Assembly: GCF_001422365.1 (NCBI RefSeq)
Contig: NZ_LMMT01000025.1
Coordinates: forward strand, 40-46,985
Length of the DNA stretch: 46,946 nucleotides
Origin: Pseudorhodoferax sp. Leaf265
GTDB taxonomy: Bacteria; Pseudomonadota; Gammaproteobacteria; Burkholderiales; Burkholderiaceae_C
Direction: 5' to 3'
The notes beneath the pieces are model-generated. The model had not been told where the DNA came from. It made no database searches and saw only the letters and a list, made by a program, of their open reading frames with translations. The position numbers and the translations under genes were made by a program. Below are positions 19,783 to 28,247 of the stretch, piece by piece. How positions within the stretch are numbered: the stretch's first letter is position 1; the number at the start of each line of letters is the position of its first letter.

Positions 19783-20904
19783 ATGAGCCAGAAGACCGAA
19801 CCAACCGGCGTGCCCGGCCCGCAAACGCCGCCAGCCGTGGCCTGGTCCGACCCGCAGCGCGAAGCCGCGTTCCACGGCTGGCTCGCCGCCATCGCGCCGC
19901 GCCACCACCTCGTCCCCGCCACGCTGCAGCCGGCTTCGGCCGACGCGAGCTTTCGCCGCTACCTGCGCATCGGGACCGAAGGCGGCGCGAGCCGCATCGT
20001 CATGGACGCGCCGCCCGCCCAGGAAAACAGCGAACCCTTCGTGCGCGTCGCCGCGCTGATGCGCGAGGCCGGCCTCACGGTGCCAGAGGTGCAGGAATGG
20101 GACCAGGCTGCCGGCTTCCTGCTACTGTCCGACCTGGGCACCCAGACCATGCTGCAGGGCATGGACCGTGCCAACGCCGCCCCCAACGCGGGCCGCTACC
20201 GCCAGGCCGTCGACGCGCTGATCGCCTGGCAACTGGCCTCGCGCCCCGGCGTGCTGCCGCCCTACGACGAGGCCGTGCTGCACCGCGAACTCGCGCTGTT
20301 CCCCGACTGGTACCTCGCCAAGCACCGCGGCGTGGTGCTCGACGACGCCCAGCGCGCCACGCTGGAGCAGGCCTTCAACGCCATCGTGGCCGAGAACCTG
20401 GCCGCGCCCAGCGTCTACGTGCACCGCGACTTCATGCCGCGCAACCTGATGCTGCTGCCCGGCGACGCCACGCGCCTCGGGGTGCTGGACTTCCAGGACG
20501 CGCTGTACGGCCCCATCACCTACGACATCGCCAGCCTCATGCGCGATGCCTTCCTGAGCTGGGACGAGGACTTCGTGCTCGACATCACCGTGCGCTACTG
20601 GCAGGAAGCGAAGAAGGCCGGCCTGCTCGGCGAGCGCAGTGCCTCGGGCTGGGGCGACGACTTCGGCACCTTCTACCGCGCCGTCGAATGGATGGGCCTG
20701 CAGCGCCACCTCAAGGTGGCGGGCATCTTCGCGCGGCTCACGCTGCGCGACGGCAAGCCCCAGTACCTGGCCGACACGCCGCGTTTCATCGCTTACATCC
20801 GTGCCACGGCCGGCCGTTACCGCGAACTCAAGCCCCTGATGCACCTGGTCGACCAGATCGAAGGCACGCAGGCCGTCACGGGTTTCGCCTACGGCCGGAT
20901 GTAG
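19783..20904 (+). CDS. amgK: Anomeric N-acetylmuramate/N-acetylglucosamine kinase AmgK (APH family)
   Basis: The 373-residue protein belongs to the aminoglycoside phosphotransferase-like kinases. The catalytic motif is VYVHRDFMPRNLML, with His214, Asp216 and Asn221, followed by the metal-binding VLDFQDALYGPITYDIASL (Asp236). Residues DASFRRYLRI (about 54-63) form the N-lobe nucleotide loop. This type, divergent from lptD, phosphorylates MurNAc at C1 in the MurU cell-wall recycling shortcut that bypasses fosfomycin-sensitive MurA. The usual partner murU does not follow; rsmE does, 6 bp downstream. The N-terminus includes about 20 variable residues. Assignment as AmgK rests on context and motifs. 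Confidence 0.87.
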   Translation: MSQKTEPTGVPGPQTPPAVAWSDPQREAAFHGWLAAIAPRHHLVPATLQPASADASFRRYLRIGTEGGASRIVMDAPPAQENSEPFVRVAALMREAGLTVPEVQEWDQAAGFLLLSDLGTQTMLQGMDRANAAPNAGRYRQAVDALIAWQLASRPGVLPPYDEAVLHRELALFPDWYLAKHRGVVLDDAQRATLEQAFNAIVAENLAAPSVYVHRDFMPRNLMLLPGDATRLGVLDFQDALYGPITYDIASLMRDAFLSWDEDFVLDITVRYWQEAKKAGLLGERSASGWGDDFGTFYRAVEWMGLQRHLKVAGIFARLTLRDGKPQYLADTPRFIAYIRATAGRYRELKPLMHLVDQIEGTQAVTGFAYGRM

Positions 20905-20910
20905 CCGCCG

Positions 20911-21624
20911 GTGCCGCGCATCCATTGCCCCTCTCCGCTGGCCACCGGCACCGCGCTGGCTTTGCCGGCCGGCGCCGCGCGCCATGTGCAGGTGCTGCGC
21001 CTGCAGCCCGGCGATGCGCTCACCTTGTTCAATGGCGAGGGCGGCGAGTTCGAGGCCACCGTCACGCAGATGGGCCGCAGCGATGTGCAGGTCAGCATCG
21101 GCGCCCACCATGCCATCGAGCGCGAGACCGCTCAGGCCGTGCACCTGGCCGTCGTGATGCCGGCCAACGACCGCATGGACTGGCTGGTCGAGAAGGCTGC
21201 CGAGCTCGGCGCCGCCAGCGTCCAGCCCCTGGTGTCGGCGCGCAGCGTGCTGCGCCTGCAGGGCGAGCGCGCGGCCAAGAAGGCAGCGCACTGGCAGGCC
21301 GTGGCCGTGGCCGCCTGCGAGCAATGCGGCCGCAACCGGGTGCCCACCGTGCATCCGGCGGCCGACCTCGCGCCGTGGTTGGCCCGCCCAGCGGAAGCAG
21401 ATGCGGGCTTGCGTCTGCTGCTGTCGCTGCGCGAGGGTGCCCGCACGCTGCGGCAACTGGCGCCAGCCACTGCCGTCACGCTGCTGAACGGGCCTGAGGG
21501 CGGCCTCACACCCGAAGAAGAAGACCTGGCGATCGCCGCCGGCTTCGCCCCGCTCACACTGGGGCCGCGCGTGCTGCGCGCCGAGACCGCGCCGCTGGCC
21601 GCGCTGGCCGCGCTGAACCACTGA
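20911..21624 (+). CDS. rsmE: 16S rRNA (uracil1498-N3)-methyltransferase RsmE
   Basis: The 237-residue protein has an N-terminal PUA-like RNA-binding part (HVQVLRLQPGDALTLFNG, about 25-42) and a SPOUT knot with LLNGPEGGLTPEEEDLA and LGPRVLRAETA near the C-terminus, which forms the SAM pocket. It methylates U1498 of 16S rRNA. The start is GTG 20911, six bases after amgK, so the two are probably cotranscribed. KAAELGAASVQPLVSARSV is typical of the family's middle region. Confidence 0.94.
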   Translation: MPRIHCPSPLATGTALALPAGAARHVQVLRLQPGDALTLFNGEGGEFEATVTQMGRSDVQVSIGAHHAIERETAQAVHLAVVMPANDRMDWLVEKAAELGAASVQPLVSARSVLRLQGERAAKKAAHWQAVAVAACEQCGRNRVPTVHPAADLAPWLARPAEADAGLRLLLSLREGARTLRQLAPATAVTLLNGPEGGLTPEEEDLAIAAGFAPLTLGPRVLRAETAPLAALAALNH

Positions 21625-21637
21625 GGCATCGCCCGCC

Positions 21638-22804
21638 ATGAATCGCAATCTCTGGCTGCTCGCGCTGTGCCAGGCACTGTTCCTGGTCAACAACGTGACC
21701 TTCATCGCGATCAACGGCCTGGTCGGCTGGTCGCTCGCGCCGCTGGGCTGGATGGCGACCCTGCCCGTCATGGGTTACGTGGTCGGCGGCGCGCTGAGCA
21801 CCGGCCTCGTGGCGCGCACGCAGAAGCGCTGGGGCCGCAAGCACTCCTTCCTGCTCGGGCTGGGTGTGGCCTTCGGCTCGGCGCTGCTGTGCATGGCGGC
21901 GGTGCTGGCCAAGAACTTCTGGCTGCTGTGCGGCGCCACCGTGGTGGCCGGCTACTACAACGCCAACGCCAGCCTGTACCGCTTCGCCGCGGCCGAACTG
22001 GCGGCCGCGCCGCAGCGCGAGAAGGCCGTGTCGCTGGTCATGGCAGGTGGCCTGCTGGGCGGCATCGTGGGGCCCAACCTGGCCAACGCCACGCGCGACT
22101 GGTTCGCCGTGCCCTTCGCCGGCGCCTATGTGGCGCTGGCCGTGGCGGCCCTGCTGTCGGCCGCGTTGCTGTCCTTCATCCAGTTTCCACCGGCACCCGC
22201 CGCGCAGCAGGGCAACGGCGGCCGGCCGCTCGGTGTGATCGTGCGCCAGCCCGTGTTCATCGTCGCGGCGCTGGCCGGCTCGCTGGGCTTCGGTGTCATG
22301 AACCTGCTGATGGCGGCCACGCCGCTGGCCATGCAGCAGTGCGGGCTGCCGTTCTCCGCGGCCGCGCTGGTGCTGGAGTGGCATGTGATCGGCATGTTCG
22401 CGCCGGGCTTCTTCACGGGCCACCTGATCAAGCGCTACGGCACGCTGCCTGTCATGAGCGTGGGCCTGGTCCTGAACCTGGCCTGCATCGCGGTGGCGCT
22501 GTCCGGCGTGGAACTGCACCACTTCCTGGTGGCGCTGTTCGCGCTGGGCGTGGGCTGGAACTTCCTGTTCACGGGTGCGACCACGCTGTCGCTGCAGGCC
22601 TACACGGCCCAGGAGAAGGACAAGGCCCAGGCCGTGCTGAACTTCTGCATGTTCGCCACGCTGGCGCTGACCTCGTTCGCCTCGGGCGTGCTGGTCACCA
22701 CGCGCGGCTGGACGCTGCTGAACTACGGCTCGCTGCTGCCGGTGGCGTTGACGGGCGCCGGCCTGCTCTGGCTGGCCTGGCGCCGGCGCACGCCTGCGGC
22801 CTGA
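21638..22804 (+). CDS. MFS transporter
   Basis: This 388-residue membrane protein has about twelve hydrophobic segments. The loop between segments 2 and 3 reads RTQKRWGRKHSF, a form of the MFS A-motif. It starts 13 bp after rsmE and may be in the same transcript as amgK-rsmE. The equal halves and the central GNGGRPLGVIVRQPVF loop are typical. It resembles proton-driven exporters or metabolite carriers of the YbfB/CynX-like class, but the substrate is not readable. Confidence 0.88.
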   Translation: MNRNLWLLALCQALFLVNNVTFIAINGLVGWSLAPLGWMATLPVMGYVVGGALSTGLVARTQKRWGRKHSFLLGLGVAFGSALLCMAAVLAKNFWLLCGATVVAGYYNANASLYRFAAAELAAAPQREKAVSLVMAGGLLGGIVGPNLANATRDWFAVPFAGAYVALAVAALLSAALLSFIQFPPAPAAQQGNGGRPLGVIVRQPVFIVAALAGSLGFGVMNLLMAATPLAMQQCGLPFSAAALVLEWHVIGMFAPGFFTGHLIKRYGTLPVMSVGLVLNLACIAVALSGVELHHFLVALFALGVGWNFLFTGATTLSLQAYTAQEKDKAQAVLNFCMFATLALTSFASGVLVTTRGWTLLNYGSLLPVALTGAGLLWLAWRRRTPAA

Positions 22805-22813
22805 ACGCGGGCA

Positions 22814-23176
22814 TCAACCGCCGGTCAGCCGCGCGAGCAGGTCCTGCGCGTCCAGCGCCTGCAGCAGCACCTTGGACGTGCCCTGCCGGTCGTTCGCCAG
22901 CACGCCCAGCAGGCCGTCGACGCGTGGCGAGCTGTGCAGGAAGCTGTCGGGCACGGGGTGGATCTGGGTGTCGGCCACGTCCAGCATGGTCAGCACGTCG
23001 TCCACGCGCAGGCCCAGCGCCGGACGCGTTGGCTGCGCCGGATCGCGCAGCACCAGCACCACGCCGGCGTCCTTGCGGATCGCCATCAGCGACGGCGCGT
23101 TCTCCGGCACCACGGCCTGCAGGGGTATGCCCTCGTCGCCGCCCGTGTGGCGAAAGGCGGTCAGCAGCGAGACCAT
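22814..23176 (-). CDS. CheW-like domain fragment
   Basis: The 120-residue frame resembles only the second half of a CheW domain: AGVVLVLRDP (a strand), ALGLRVDDVLTMLDV (the receptor-binding strand-turn) and SSPRVDGLLGVL. The N-terminal half that gives the SH3-like fold is absent. The DNA upstream on the minus strand becomes, within 35 bp, the 3' end of a GNAT remnant. The gene is therefore probably 5'-truncated and non-functional. If intact, such proteins couple chemoreceptors to CheA. The start ATG 23176 is arbitrary. Confidence 0.5.
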   Translation of the reverse strand: MVSLLTAFRHTGGDEGIPLQAVVPENAPSLMAIRKDAGVVLVLRDPAQPTRPALGLRVDDVLTMLDVADTQIHPVPDSFLHSSPRVDGLLGVLANDRQGTSKVLLQALDAQDLLARLTGG

Positions 23177-23209
23177 GGCCTGCGCGCGGCAGCGATGCGC
23201 CCCAGGCGG

Positions 23210-23656
23210 CTATGGGCGATGCTTTTCCAGCCGTACATCTCCGCCACCAATGTCGATGTCGTTTCCCCATCCAAGGTGACGATAGAGCCGCGCCGCACGG
23301 CTTGCATTCGCGGTTTCAAGCCACGCCTTGGGGTGGTGCTGGAACAAAGCCCGTTCACAGGTCTAGGTCAGGCGCGTGCCTATTCCGCAGCCCTCATGTT
23401 CCGGCAGCACGAACAAGGCAAACAAGCATCCGCTGTCCAAATCGACCATCGAGAAGCCAACGACTTCCTTGGCGACGATCGCTACCCACGCGCACGGTGA
23501 ACTTTCAACGGCCAAGGCGATGGCTTGCGGTGTGACGCCGATCGCCGAAAGCTCGGTCGGCGTCATCGTGTTTTCCCCGACCGACGCCCTGACCCTGAAC
23601 ATTGCGCTCACGTCATCGACGGATGCGAGGCGAATTTCCGGGGAACAGGTTTTCAT
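23210..23656 (-). pseudogene. GNAT acetyltransferase gene with an internal stop codon
   Basis: From ATG 23656 the frame encodes a GNAT protein: IRLASVDDVSAMFRVR (N-terminal strand and helix), WVAIVAKEVVGFSMVDLDSG, then LFALFVLPEHEGCGIGTRL, the acetyl-CoA pyrophosphate loop. A TAG follows at 23363-23365. The same frame then continues as ERALFQHHPKAWLETAN, SRAARLYRHLGW and VRLEKHRP, the expected GNAT C-terminus, and ends at 23210. One nonsense change (or read-through) therefore splits an otherwise intact 148-codon gene. The truncated product would lack the last strands needed for folding. The region looks less GC-rich than its surroundings, suggesting acquisition. Substrate unknown. Confidence 0.8.
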
Positions 23657-23827
23657 GGTCGCATGGTCGCACGCGAGGGAAGGCATCACGCTGTCCGGGA
23701 GCGCAGCGTGGCGCTGGCCTCCTTCGCGCAAGCTGTCACAAACTCCCGCCGTCGCGCGTCTTGGAAGGGATGGCCAAGCCTGTCGCCGGCCGTCACTTCT
23801 TCAACGCACACGAAAGGAACGCAGCGT

Positions 23828-24277
23828 ATGCAGCGCGCAAATTGGTTCGCCGTCTCGCCCGAAGGAGCAAAGGCCGTGGGCGGCCTTCACCACTTCGTCA
23901 CGACCGGGACGAGCCTGCCGAGCCGACTGGTCCACCTCGTCTTTCTTCGGGTCTCGCAGCTCAACGGCTGCGCGCACTGCATCGACATCCACACGCGGGA
24001 TCTCATCAAGGAGGGCATGTCGGTCGAGAAGATCGTGCTCGTCCCCGTGTGGCACGAAGCCGCCTACCTGTTCACCGATCAGGAACGCGCGGCACTGGCC
24101 TGGTCCGAGGAAGTGACCCGCGTCAGCGAAACGCACGCATCCGACGAGGCCTATGCAGCCGCTGCGGCGGCGTTCGGGGAAAAAGACCTGGTGGACTTGA
24201 CGCTGACCATCGCCGCCATGAACGCCATCAACCGGATGGGGATCAGCTTCCGGTTGAAGCCACGGGCCAAGGTCTGA
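23828..24277 (+). CDS. Carboxymuconolactone decarboxylase/AhpD-family protein
   Basis: The 149-residue all-helical protein carries the AhpD-type redox motif CAHC (48-51) with a following His55 in CIDIHTRDL, as in alkylhydroperoxidase-like members. LTDQERAALAW-type sequence (LFTDQERAALAWSEEVTRV) and the final LTLTIAAMNAINRMGISFR helix are characteristic. Members reduce peroxides through the CXXC pair or are small-molecule decarboxylases; the CXXC favours the redox role. It lies alone on the plus strand between the GNAT remnant (divergent) and a YidB-like gene. ATG 23828 is preceded by AAGGAACGCAGCGT. Confidence 0.87.
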   Translation: MQRANWFAVSPEGAKAVGGLHHFVTTGTSLPSRLVHLVFLRVSQLNGCAHCIDIHTRDLIKEGMSVEKIVLVPVWHEAAYLFTDQERAALAWSEEVTRVSETHASDEAYAAAAAAFGEKDLVDLTLTIAAMNAINRMGISFRLKPRAKV

Positions 24278-24397
24278 ATCAGCGGCTCGCGCAGGCGTGC
24301 GGGGCGCGGCCGAATGCCGTGGATGTGAATTAGTTGCACATGTATACAAACGACGGCCGCACAATGCGCTCCCCTTCTTCACACCTGCGAGGCAATC

Positions 24398-24895
24398 ATG
24401 GGCCTTCTCGATTCCGTGCTCGGTTCCGTCCTGAACGGTGGCCAGTCCCCCCAGCAACCCGGTGCAAACGCGGAGGGCGGTCTGGGCGGGATCCTTGGCG
24501 CGCTGGCCAGCAACCCGCAGTTGCTGCAGGTGCTCATGGGCCTGCTGATGGGCGGCCAGGGCCGGTCGGCCCAGGCGCAGGGCGGCCCGCTGGACGGTCT
24601 GGCCGAGCAATTCAACCAGGCCGGGCTCGGCGACGTGCTGGGCTCGTGGATCGGCACCGGCCAGAACCGCCCGGTCTCGGCGGATCAGCTCGGCCAGGTG
24701 TTCGGCCAGGACCGGCTCTCGGAGCTGGGCTCGCAGCTGGGCATGGGCGGCGGTGATCTGGCCAGCCAGCTGTCGCAGATCTTGCCCGGCCTGGTCGACC
24801 AGATGACGCCACAGGGCCGGATGCCGGAGCCCGGCACGGCCGGCGGCAATGAAGGCCTGTTCGGCATGCTGGAGGCGTTCGGCCAGCGCCGCTGA
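24398..24895 (+). CDS. YidB/DUF937-family protein
   Basis: The 165-residue protein starts MGLLDSVLGSVLNG and is rich in Gly, Gln and Leu. It contains QFNQAGLGDVLGSWIGTGQN and VSADQLGQVFG, the DUF937 (YidB) signature. No signal peptide or clear membrane segment is present. The family is widespread and of unknown function. It has its own intergenic region (24278-24397), with a TGTATACA palindrome at 24341-24348, and a strong terminator behind it, so it is probably a single-gene unit. Confidence 0.88.
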   Translation: MGLLDSVLGSVLNGGQSPQQPGANAEGGLGGILGALASNPQLLQVLMGLLMGGQGRSAQAQGGPLDGLAEQFNQAGLGDVLGSWIGTGQNRPVSADQLGQVFGQDRLSELGSQLGMGGGDLASQLSQILPGLVDQMTPQGRMPEPGTAGGNEGLFGMLEAFGQRR

Positions 24896-24914
24896 GTTGG
24901 CCCGCTGGCCCACG

Positions 24915-24948
24915 GCCGCCCGCGCGCCAGCGCCGGGCGGCTTTTTTT
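24915..24948 (+). terminator. Intrinsic terminator after the YidB-like gene
   Basis: GCCGCCCG (24915-24922) pairs with CGGGCGGC (24934-24941), followed by seven Ts (24942-24948). It ends plus-strand transcription just before the convergent M20 peptidase gene. Confidence 0.9.
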
Positions 24949-24955
24949 CGCCTGC

Positions 24956-26422
24956 TCAGGCCGCCGGGAAGGCGGCGATCACCTGCGCCACCGCCGCCGT
25001 GAGCCGCTTGGCATAGGGCACGTGCAGGAATTCGTTGGGCCCATGGGCGTTGCTCTTGGGGCCCAGCACGCCGCAGACCATCATCTGCGCCTTGGGGAAG
25101 CCGGCCGACAGCATGTTCATGAGCGGAATCGTGCCGCCCTGGCCGATGTAGCCGCACGGTGCCCCGAACTGCGCCTGCGAGGCCGCGCTCAGCGCGTTCT
25201 CGAACCATGGCGCCGTGGCCGGTGCGTTCCAGCCCGTGGCGCCGCCACCACCCTGGAAGGTCACGCGGGCCTGGTAGGGCGCGCTGTCTTCCAGCAGGGT
25301 CTTGAGCTCCTGCACGGCCTGCGCGGCGTCGACCAGCGGCGGCAGCCGCAGCGAGAGCTTGAACGCGGTGTAGGGCCGCAGCACGTTGCCGGCGTCTCGC
25401 ATCTCGGGAAAGCCATCGGCCCCGGTCACCGACAGCGTGGGCAGCCAGGTGCGGTTCAGCAGCGCCTGCACCGGGTCGGTGGTGGTCGGCAGCGCGGTCT
25501 GCACGGCACCACCGCAGTCGTAGTGCGCCCAGGGAAAGCGCTTGTAGATCTCGTCGCCCAGGATGGCGGCCGTGGCCTGGGCCTGGGCCAGCCGCTCGGC
25601 CGGCACCTCGCAGTGGAAGCTGGCCGGCAGCAGGCGGCCGGTGGCGCTGTCTTCGAGCCGGTCGAGCACCTGGCGCATGATGCGAAAGCTCGACGGCACC
25701 AGGCCCGAGGCGTCGCCCGAGTGCACGCCCTCGGTCAGCACCTCGACCTTGAGCACGCCGCCGGCCAGGCCGCGCAGGCTGGTCGTGAGCCAGAGCTGGT
25801 CGTAGTTGCCGGCGCCCGAATCCAGGCAGACCACCAGCGCCACGTCGCCCAGGCGCGGGCGCAGCGCGTCCACGTAGGGCAGCAGGTCGTAGGAGCCGCT
25901 TTCCTCGCAGGTCTCGATCAGGCCGACGATGCGCGGGTGCGGCGCGTTCTGGCTTTTGAGCGCCTGCACGGCCGCGATGCTGGCGTAGACCGCGTAGCCG
26001 TCGTCGGCGCCGCCGCGGCCGTAAAGCTTGCCGTCCTCGTACTTGGGCGTCCAGGGGCCGAGGCCGGTGCGCCAGCCGTTGAACTCGGGCTGCTTGTCCA
26101 GATGGCCGTACATCAGCACGGTCTGCGTCGCCGTCGTGCCGCTGGCCGGGATCTCGAAGAACAGCACCGGCGTGCGGCCTTCCAGGCGCACGATCTCCAA
26201 CTGCAGGCCCGGCACCTTCTGGGCCTCGACCCAGGCCGCGGCGTTGCGCATCACCGTCTCCAGGTGGCCATGCGCCGCCCAGTCTGGGTCGAAGGATGGC
26301 GACTTGGCCGGAATCGCGATGTAGTCGGTCAGCTGGCGGACGATGTCATCGTCCCAGGCGCGCGTGGCATGGGTCAGCGCGGCGTTGGCATCGAGCACGT
26401 TGGCGGGGACACGGGCGTTCAT
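24956..26422 (-). CDS. M20-family metallopeptidase (dipeptidase/carboxypeptidase)
   Basis: The 488-residue protein has the M20 zinc-site motifs in order: MYGHLDKQPEF (His107, Asp109), YGRGGADDGYA (bridging Asp140), ETCEESGS (Glu173 catalytic, Glu174 ligand), VCLDSGAG and HGPNEF near the C-terminus. A dimerisation insert occupies about residues 215-380. The family cleaves dipeptides or N-acylated amino acids in the cytoplasm; no signal peptide is seen. ATG 26422 was chosen because the conserved part starts soon after; the frame is open 13 codons further. It lies 68 bp downstream of mdcH on the same strand but seems unrelated to malonate use. Confidence 0.93.
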   Translation of the reverse strand: MNARVPANVLDANAALTHATRAWDDDIVRQLTDYIAIPAKSPSFDPDWAAHGHLETVMRNAAAWVEAQKVPGLQLEIVRLEGRTPVLFFEIPASGTTATQTVLMYGHLDKQPEFNGWRTGLGPWTPKYEDGKLYGRGGADDGYAVYASIAAVQALKSQNAPHPRIVGLIETCEESGSYDLLPYVDALRPRLGDVALVVCLDSGAGNYDQLWLTTSLRGLAGGVLKVEVLTEGVHSGDASGLVPSSFRIMRQVLDRLEDSATGRLLPASFHCEVPAERLAQAQATAAILGDEIYKRFPWAHYDCGGAVQTALPTTTDPVQALLNRTWLPTLSVTGADGFPEMRDAGNVLRPYTAFKLSLRLPPLVDAAQAVQELKTLLEDSAPYQARVTFQGGGGATGWNAPATAPWFENALSAASQAQFGAPCGYIGQGGTIPLMNMLSAGFPKAQMMVCGVLGPKSNAHGPNEFLHVPYAKRLTAAVAQVIAAFPAA

Positions 26423-26490
26423 GGCGGGGCACTCCAGGGCGCAAAGAGGGCATTGCACCACAAGGCCGGCGTGGCGTCAGGCCAGGGGGT

Positions 26491-27390
26491 TCAGGTCCGC
26501 ATCAGCCATGCGGCAATGGCCTCTACGCTGCGGAACTCGTCGGCCGCGCGCGCCGGCACGCCGGGGTGGCGCTGGTTCCACAGGCGTGCCAGCGCCTGGC
26601 CGGCGCCGATCTCCAGCACACGGCCCACACCGCGCGCCTGCAGGTTGTCCATGCACTCGTCCCAGCGCACCGTGGTGGCGATCTGCGCGGCCAGCGCATG
26701 GCGGGCCTGCTCGGTGCTGGCGACGCGGTCGGCCGCGTTGCTGAACAGCGGCGTGTGCGGGCGCGCCAGCGGCAGGCTGGCCAGCCGCTCGGCGAATGCG
26801 GCCGCAGCCGGCTGCATGGCGGGCGTGTGCGAGGCCACGGCCACGCGCAACAGCGTGGCGTGCGCGCCCGCGGCCACGGCGGCGGTCTCGGCCCGCGCCA
26901 GCGCAGTGGGTGGGCCGCCCAGCACCACGCTGTCGATGCCGTTGCGGATCGCGATGGCCAGGGTGCTGTCGGTCAGCAGCCGCTCCAGCACGGCCGGCGC
27001 GCACTGGCTCAGGCCGAGCAACCCACCCGGCGCCTGGGCGGCGCAGCGGTCCATCGCGGCGGCACGCGCCTGCGCCAGGTCCAGCGCCGTGGTGGCGTCG
27101 AACACGCCGGCCGCGCTGAAGGCCGCCAGCTCGCCCACGCTGTAGCCGGCGATGGCCGCGGGCGGCGGCAGCAGCGGCGCGAGCTGCGACCAGGCCGCCA
27201 GCGCCAGCCCGGTCAGGAGGCATTGGGCATGGGCGTTGCGCGCGCCCCAGTCGGCATCGCTCAGGCTGGCGCGCCAGTCGGCCACGCCCAGCCGCGCGTC
27301 GACGCTGCGCGTGAGCGCGTCCTCGCCCAGCCAGGGCAGCATGCCGGGGTGCTGGCCGCCCTGGCCAGAGAACACGAGCGCCCAGGCCAT
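26491..27390 (-). CDS. mdcH: Malonate decarboxylase subunit MdcH (malonyl-CoA:ACP transacylase)
   Basis: The 299-residue protein is of the FabD fold: FSGQGGQHPGM at the N-terminus (7-17), the nucleophile elbow GYSVGEL with Ser84, and VASHTPAM holding the catalytic His. In malonate decarboxylase MdcH loads malonyl groups on the MdcC carrier, starting the catalytic cycle. Its ATG 27390 overlaps the mdcB stop (ATGA). It is the last gene of the operon. FabD itself would lie with fatty-acid genes; the mdc context decides the assignment. Confidence 0.94.
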   Translation of the reverse strand: MAWALVFSGQGGQHPGMLPWLGEDALTRSVDARLGVADWRASLSDADWGARNAHAQCLLTGLALAAWSQLAPLLPPPAAIAGYSVGELAAFSAAGVFDATTALDLAQARAAAMDRCAAQAPGGLLGLSQCAPAVLERLLTDSTLAIAIRNGIDSVVLGGPPTALARAETAAVAAGAHATLLRVAVASHTPAMQPAAAAFAERLASLPLARPHTPLFSNAADRVASTEQARHALAAQIATTVRWDECMDNLQARGVGRVLEIGAGQALARLWNQRHPGVPARAADEFRSVEAIAAWLMRT

Positions 27391-28247
27391 CAGAGTGCGT
27401 CCAGGCGCTGCAGCCAGCAAGCGGCGGCCAACGTGTCGGCCGCGCCGCCGGGCGACAGGCGTCGGGCCACGAAATCGCGGCCGATGACAGCCGCCTGCGC
27501 CAGCGCGTCGGGCTGCGCCGCACCGCCCGCGGCCAGGAAGCCGCGCGCCGCGGCCTGGGCATGGCGCAGGCCTTCCAAGCCGCCGCGCAGGGCGAGGTTG
27601 CTGTCGTCGAGCACGGCGATCACATGGAACAGCGCATCGAGCCGGGCCAGCGGCGGCGCCAGGCCGCGCGCCCGCGCTGCGGCGAGCGCCGGCAGCGCCG
27701 TGTCGAACAGCACCGGGAAGCCGGCCGCCGCTTCGTGTGCAGCGCCGCGCAGGCCCAGGCGCCGCGACACGCGGCCGCCGGGCAGCATGGGCGCGCGCTG
27801 GGCGCGCAAGGCCAGCGCCGCGCCCCAGTGCGCGACCAGGGCCGCGCGCACGGCGGCTGGCCGCAATGGCGCGCCCTCCTGCGCCGCTGCACCGGCCGCA
27901 GCGCACAGCAGGCCGAGCTGGAACACCGCGCCGCGGTGCGTGTTGATGCCGCCCGTCGCGGCCAGCATGCGCGCCTCGGCCGCGATGCCGCACTGCTCCA
28001 GCGCCGCGAAGCCGGCGCCGGCCCGGCCCAGCGCGGCGATGCGCGGAAAGTAGCCGCGCAGCGCGAACAGGCTGCGCACGAAGGTGGCGGCGTCCATGTC
28101 CGCATGGCTGCCGTTGTCCACCAGCGTCACGAGGCCAGGCTTGGGGCTCAGCGCGAGCTCGTCGTAGAGCGCGAGCGTGGCCGCGCGACCGATGGCCTGT
28201 GGCGTGGCGCCGGCCTGCGCGGCGCGCCGCAGCGCCGGCGCCGTCAT
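27390..28247 (-). CDS. mdcB: Triphosphoribosyl-dephospho-CoA synthase MdcB
   Basis: The 285-residue protein belongs to the CitG/MdcB family, which joins ATP and dephospho-CoA into the precursor of the MdcC prosthetic group. The markers are ELALSPKPGLVTLVDNGSHADMD (family consensus PKPGLVd..n.GaH.DM), GGINTHRGAVFQLGLLCAAAG, and LDDSNLALRGGLEGL near the C-terminus. It overlaps both neighbours by four bases (ATGA), showing tight translational coupling with mdcG and mdcH. Confidence 0.95.
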   Translation of the reverse strand: MTAPALRRAAQAGATPQAIGRAATLALYDELALSPKPGLVTLVDNGSHADMDAATFVRSLFALRGYFPRIAALGRAGAGFAALEQCGIAAEARMLAATGGINTHRGAVFQLGLLCAAAGAAAQEGAPLRPAAVRAALVAHWGAALALRAQRAPMLPGGRVSRRLGLRGAAHEAAAGFPVLFDTALPALAAARARGLAPPLARLDALFHVIAVLDDSNLALRGGLEGLRHAQAAARGFLAAGGAAQPDALAQAAVIGRDFVARRLSPGGAADTLAAACWLQRLDAL

